Part shown: piece by piece, positions 6,666 to 6,933 of the stretch
How the letters are laid out: every line of letters starts with the position of its first letter
Numbering within the stretch: the stretch's first letter is position 1
NCBI GenBank assembly: GCA_030673735.1
Contig: DAOVIK010000079.1
Span: 1-6,933 of the forward strand
Reading direction: 5' to 3'
Source: Anaerolineae bacterium
GTDB taxonomy: Bacteria > Chloroflexota > Anaerolineae > Anaerolineales > E44-bin32
Length of the DNA stretch: 6,933 nucleotides
Position numbers and translations under genes: made by a program
Notes under the pieces: generated by a model
Told to the model about the DNA's origin: nothing
The model's database searches: none
The model's input: only the letters and a program-made list of their open reading frames with translations

Positions 6666-6933
6666 CTGGATGCGATTGCTCGTTGCGCTTCTGAGACTAC
6701 TGCGGAATCGACTGCGACTATCGTGAATTTGCCGAACGATGAGATGAAAGGGCGAATTATTGGTCGTGAAGGGCGAAATATTAATACTTTTGAGCAAATG
6801 ACAGGAGTTGATGTGATCGTATATGATACTCCGGGTTCTATTGTGATTTCCGGTTTTGACCTTGTGCGAAGGTATATCGCGAAGGTTGCACTGGAGAAAT
6901 TGATAGAGGATGGGCGAATTCATCCTGCGAGAA
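6663..6933 (+). CDS. rny: Ribonuclease Y, internal KH-domain fragment (runs off right edge)
   Basis: Ninety uninterrupted codons match the middle of ribonuclease Y, the membrane-anchored endoribonuclease that starts mRNA decay in many bacteria. The match begins with ILDAIARCASETTAEST (1-17 of the fragment). It continues into the KH RNA-binding domain, with LPNDEMKGRIIGREGRNI (23-40, containing the GxxG loop), TGVDVIVYDTPGSIVISGFD (47-66) and LEKLIEDGRIHPAR (77-90). The N-terminal TM helix and coiled coil should precede it but are absent: upstream of 6663 this frame reads antisense through the aldo/keto reductase. The HD nuclease domain would follow beyond the window. Codons are clearly richer in A/T at third positions than those of the neighbouring genes, suggesting a different genome of origin. 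Confidence 0.9.
   Translation, partial: MLDAIARCASETTAESTATIVNLPNDEMKGRIIGREGRNINTFEQMTGVDVIVYDTPGSIVISGFDLVRRYIAKVALEKLIEDGRIHPAR

Noticed and set aside
6426..6923. A single 165-residue minus-strand protein covering the right end
   Set aside because: Only the last 79 residues resemble an aldo/keto reductase. The first part is the antisense of a clear RNase Y coding segment, so the long frame is an accident of the junction.

Overview
The window is a moderately GC-rich bacterial segment in which almost every gene lies on the minus strand. No taxonomic marker is present. The style of the proteins resembles Chloroflexota (an Anaerolineae-like lineage): a multi-TM/GAF/HTH sensor, a membrane-anchored Ig-like domain protein with a 'W-D-T ... 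G-E-Y-F-L-R-L' signature, and a trimeric-type purine nucleoside phosphorylase. That assignment is an impression from family resemblance, not a result.

Layout, reading the minus strand from right to left. At 6426-6665 is the last 79 codons of an aldo/keto reductase. After a 126-base gap holding a near-perfect extended -10 promoter comes a compact run of five genes. They are a XerC/D-family tyrosine recombinase homologue that has lost its nucleophilic tyrosine (5409-6299), a purine nucleoside phosphorylase overlapping its 3' end (4595-5443), a two-TM protein with an extracytoplasmic Ig-like domain (3914-4582), a GNAT acetyltransferase with a GTG start (3327-3866), and a 642-residue polytopic protein with a GAF domain and a C-terminal HTH-like segment (1383-3311). 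Gaps are -35, 12, 47 and 15 bases, so one transcript is likely. After 192 non-coding bases the 5' part of ftsK (4 TM segments, linker, start of the motor domain) runs off the left edge.

The right end differs. From about 6663 to 6933 the plus strand encodes, without interruption, an internal piece of ribonuclease Y (end of the linker plus the KH domain). It is visibly more AT-rich than the rest and butts directly against the truncated aldo/keto reductase in the opposite orientation. This is either a chimeric join in the assembly or amplified DNA, or a real rearrangement.

Functionally, the run mixes nucleoside salvage (PNP), a possible DNA-binding pseudo-recombinase, protein or small-molecule acetylation, and a membrane sensor that may act directly on DNA. 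The points most worth a second look are the catalytically degenerate recombinase near ftsK, the sensor without any recognisable kinase or cyclase output, and the abrupt AKR/RNase Y junction. No mobile element, CRISPR array, tRNA or rRNA was seen.
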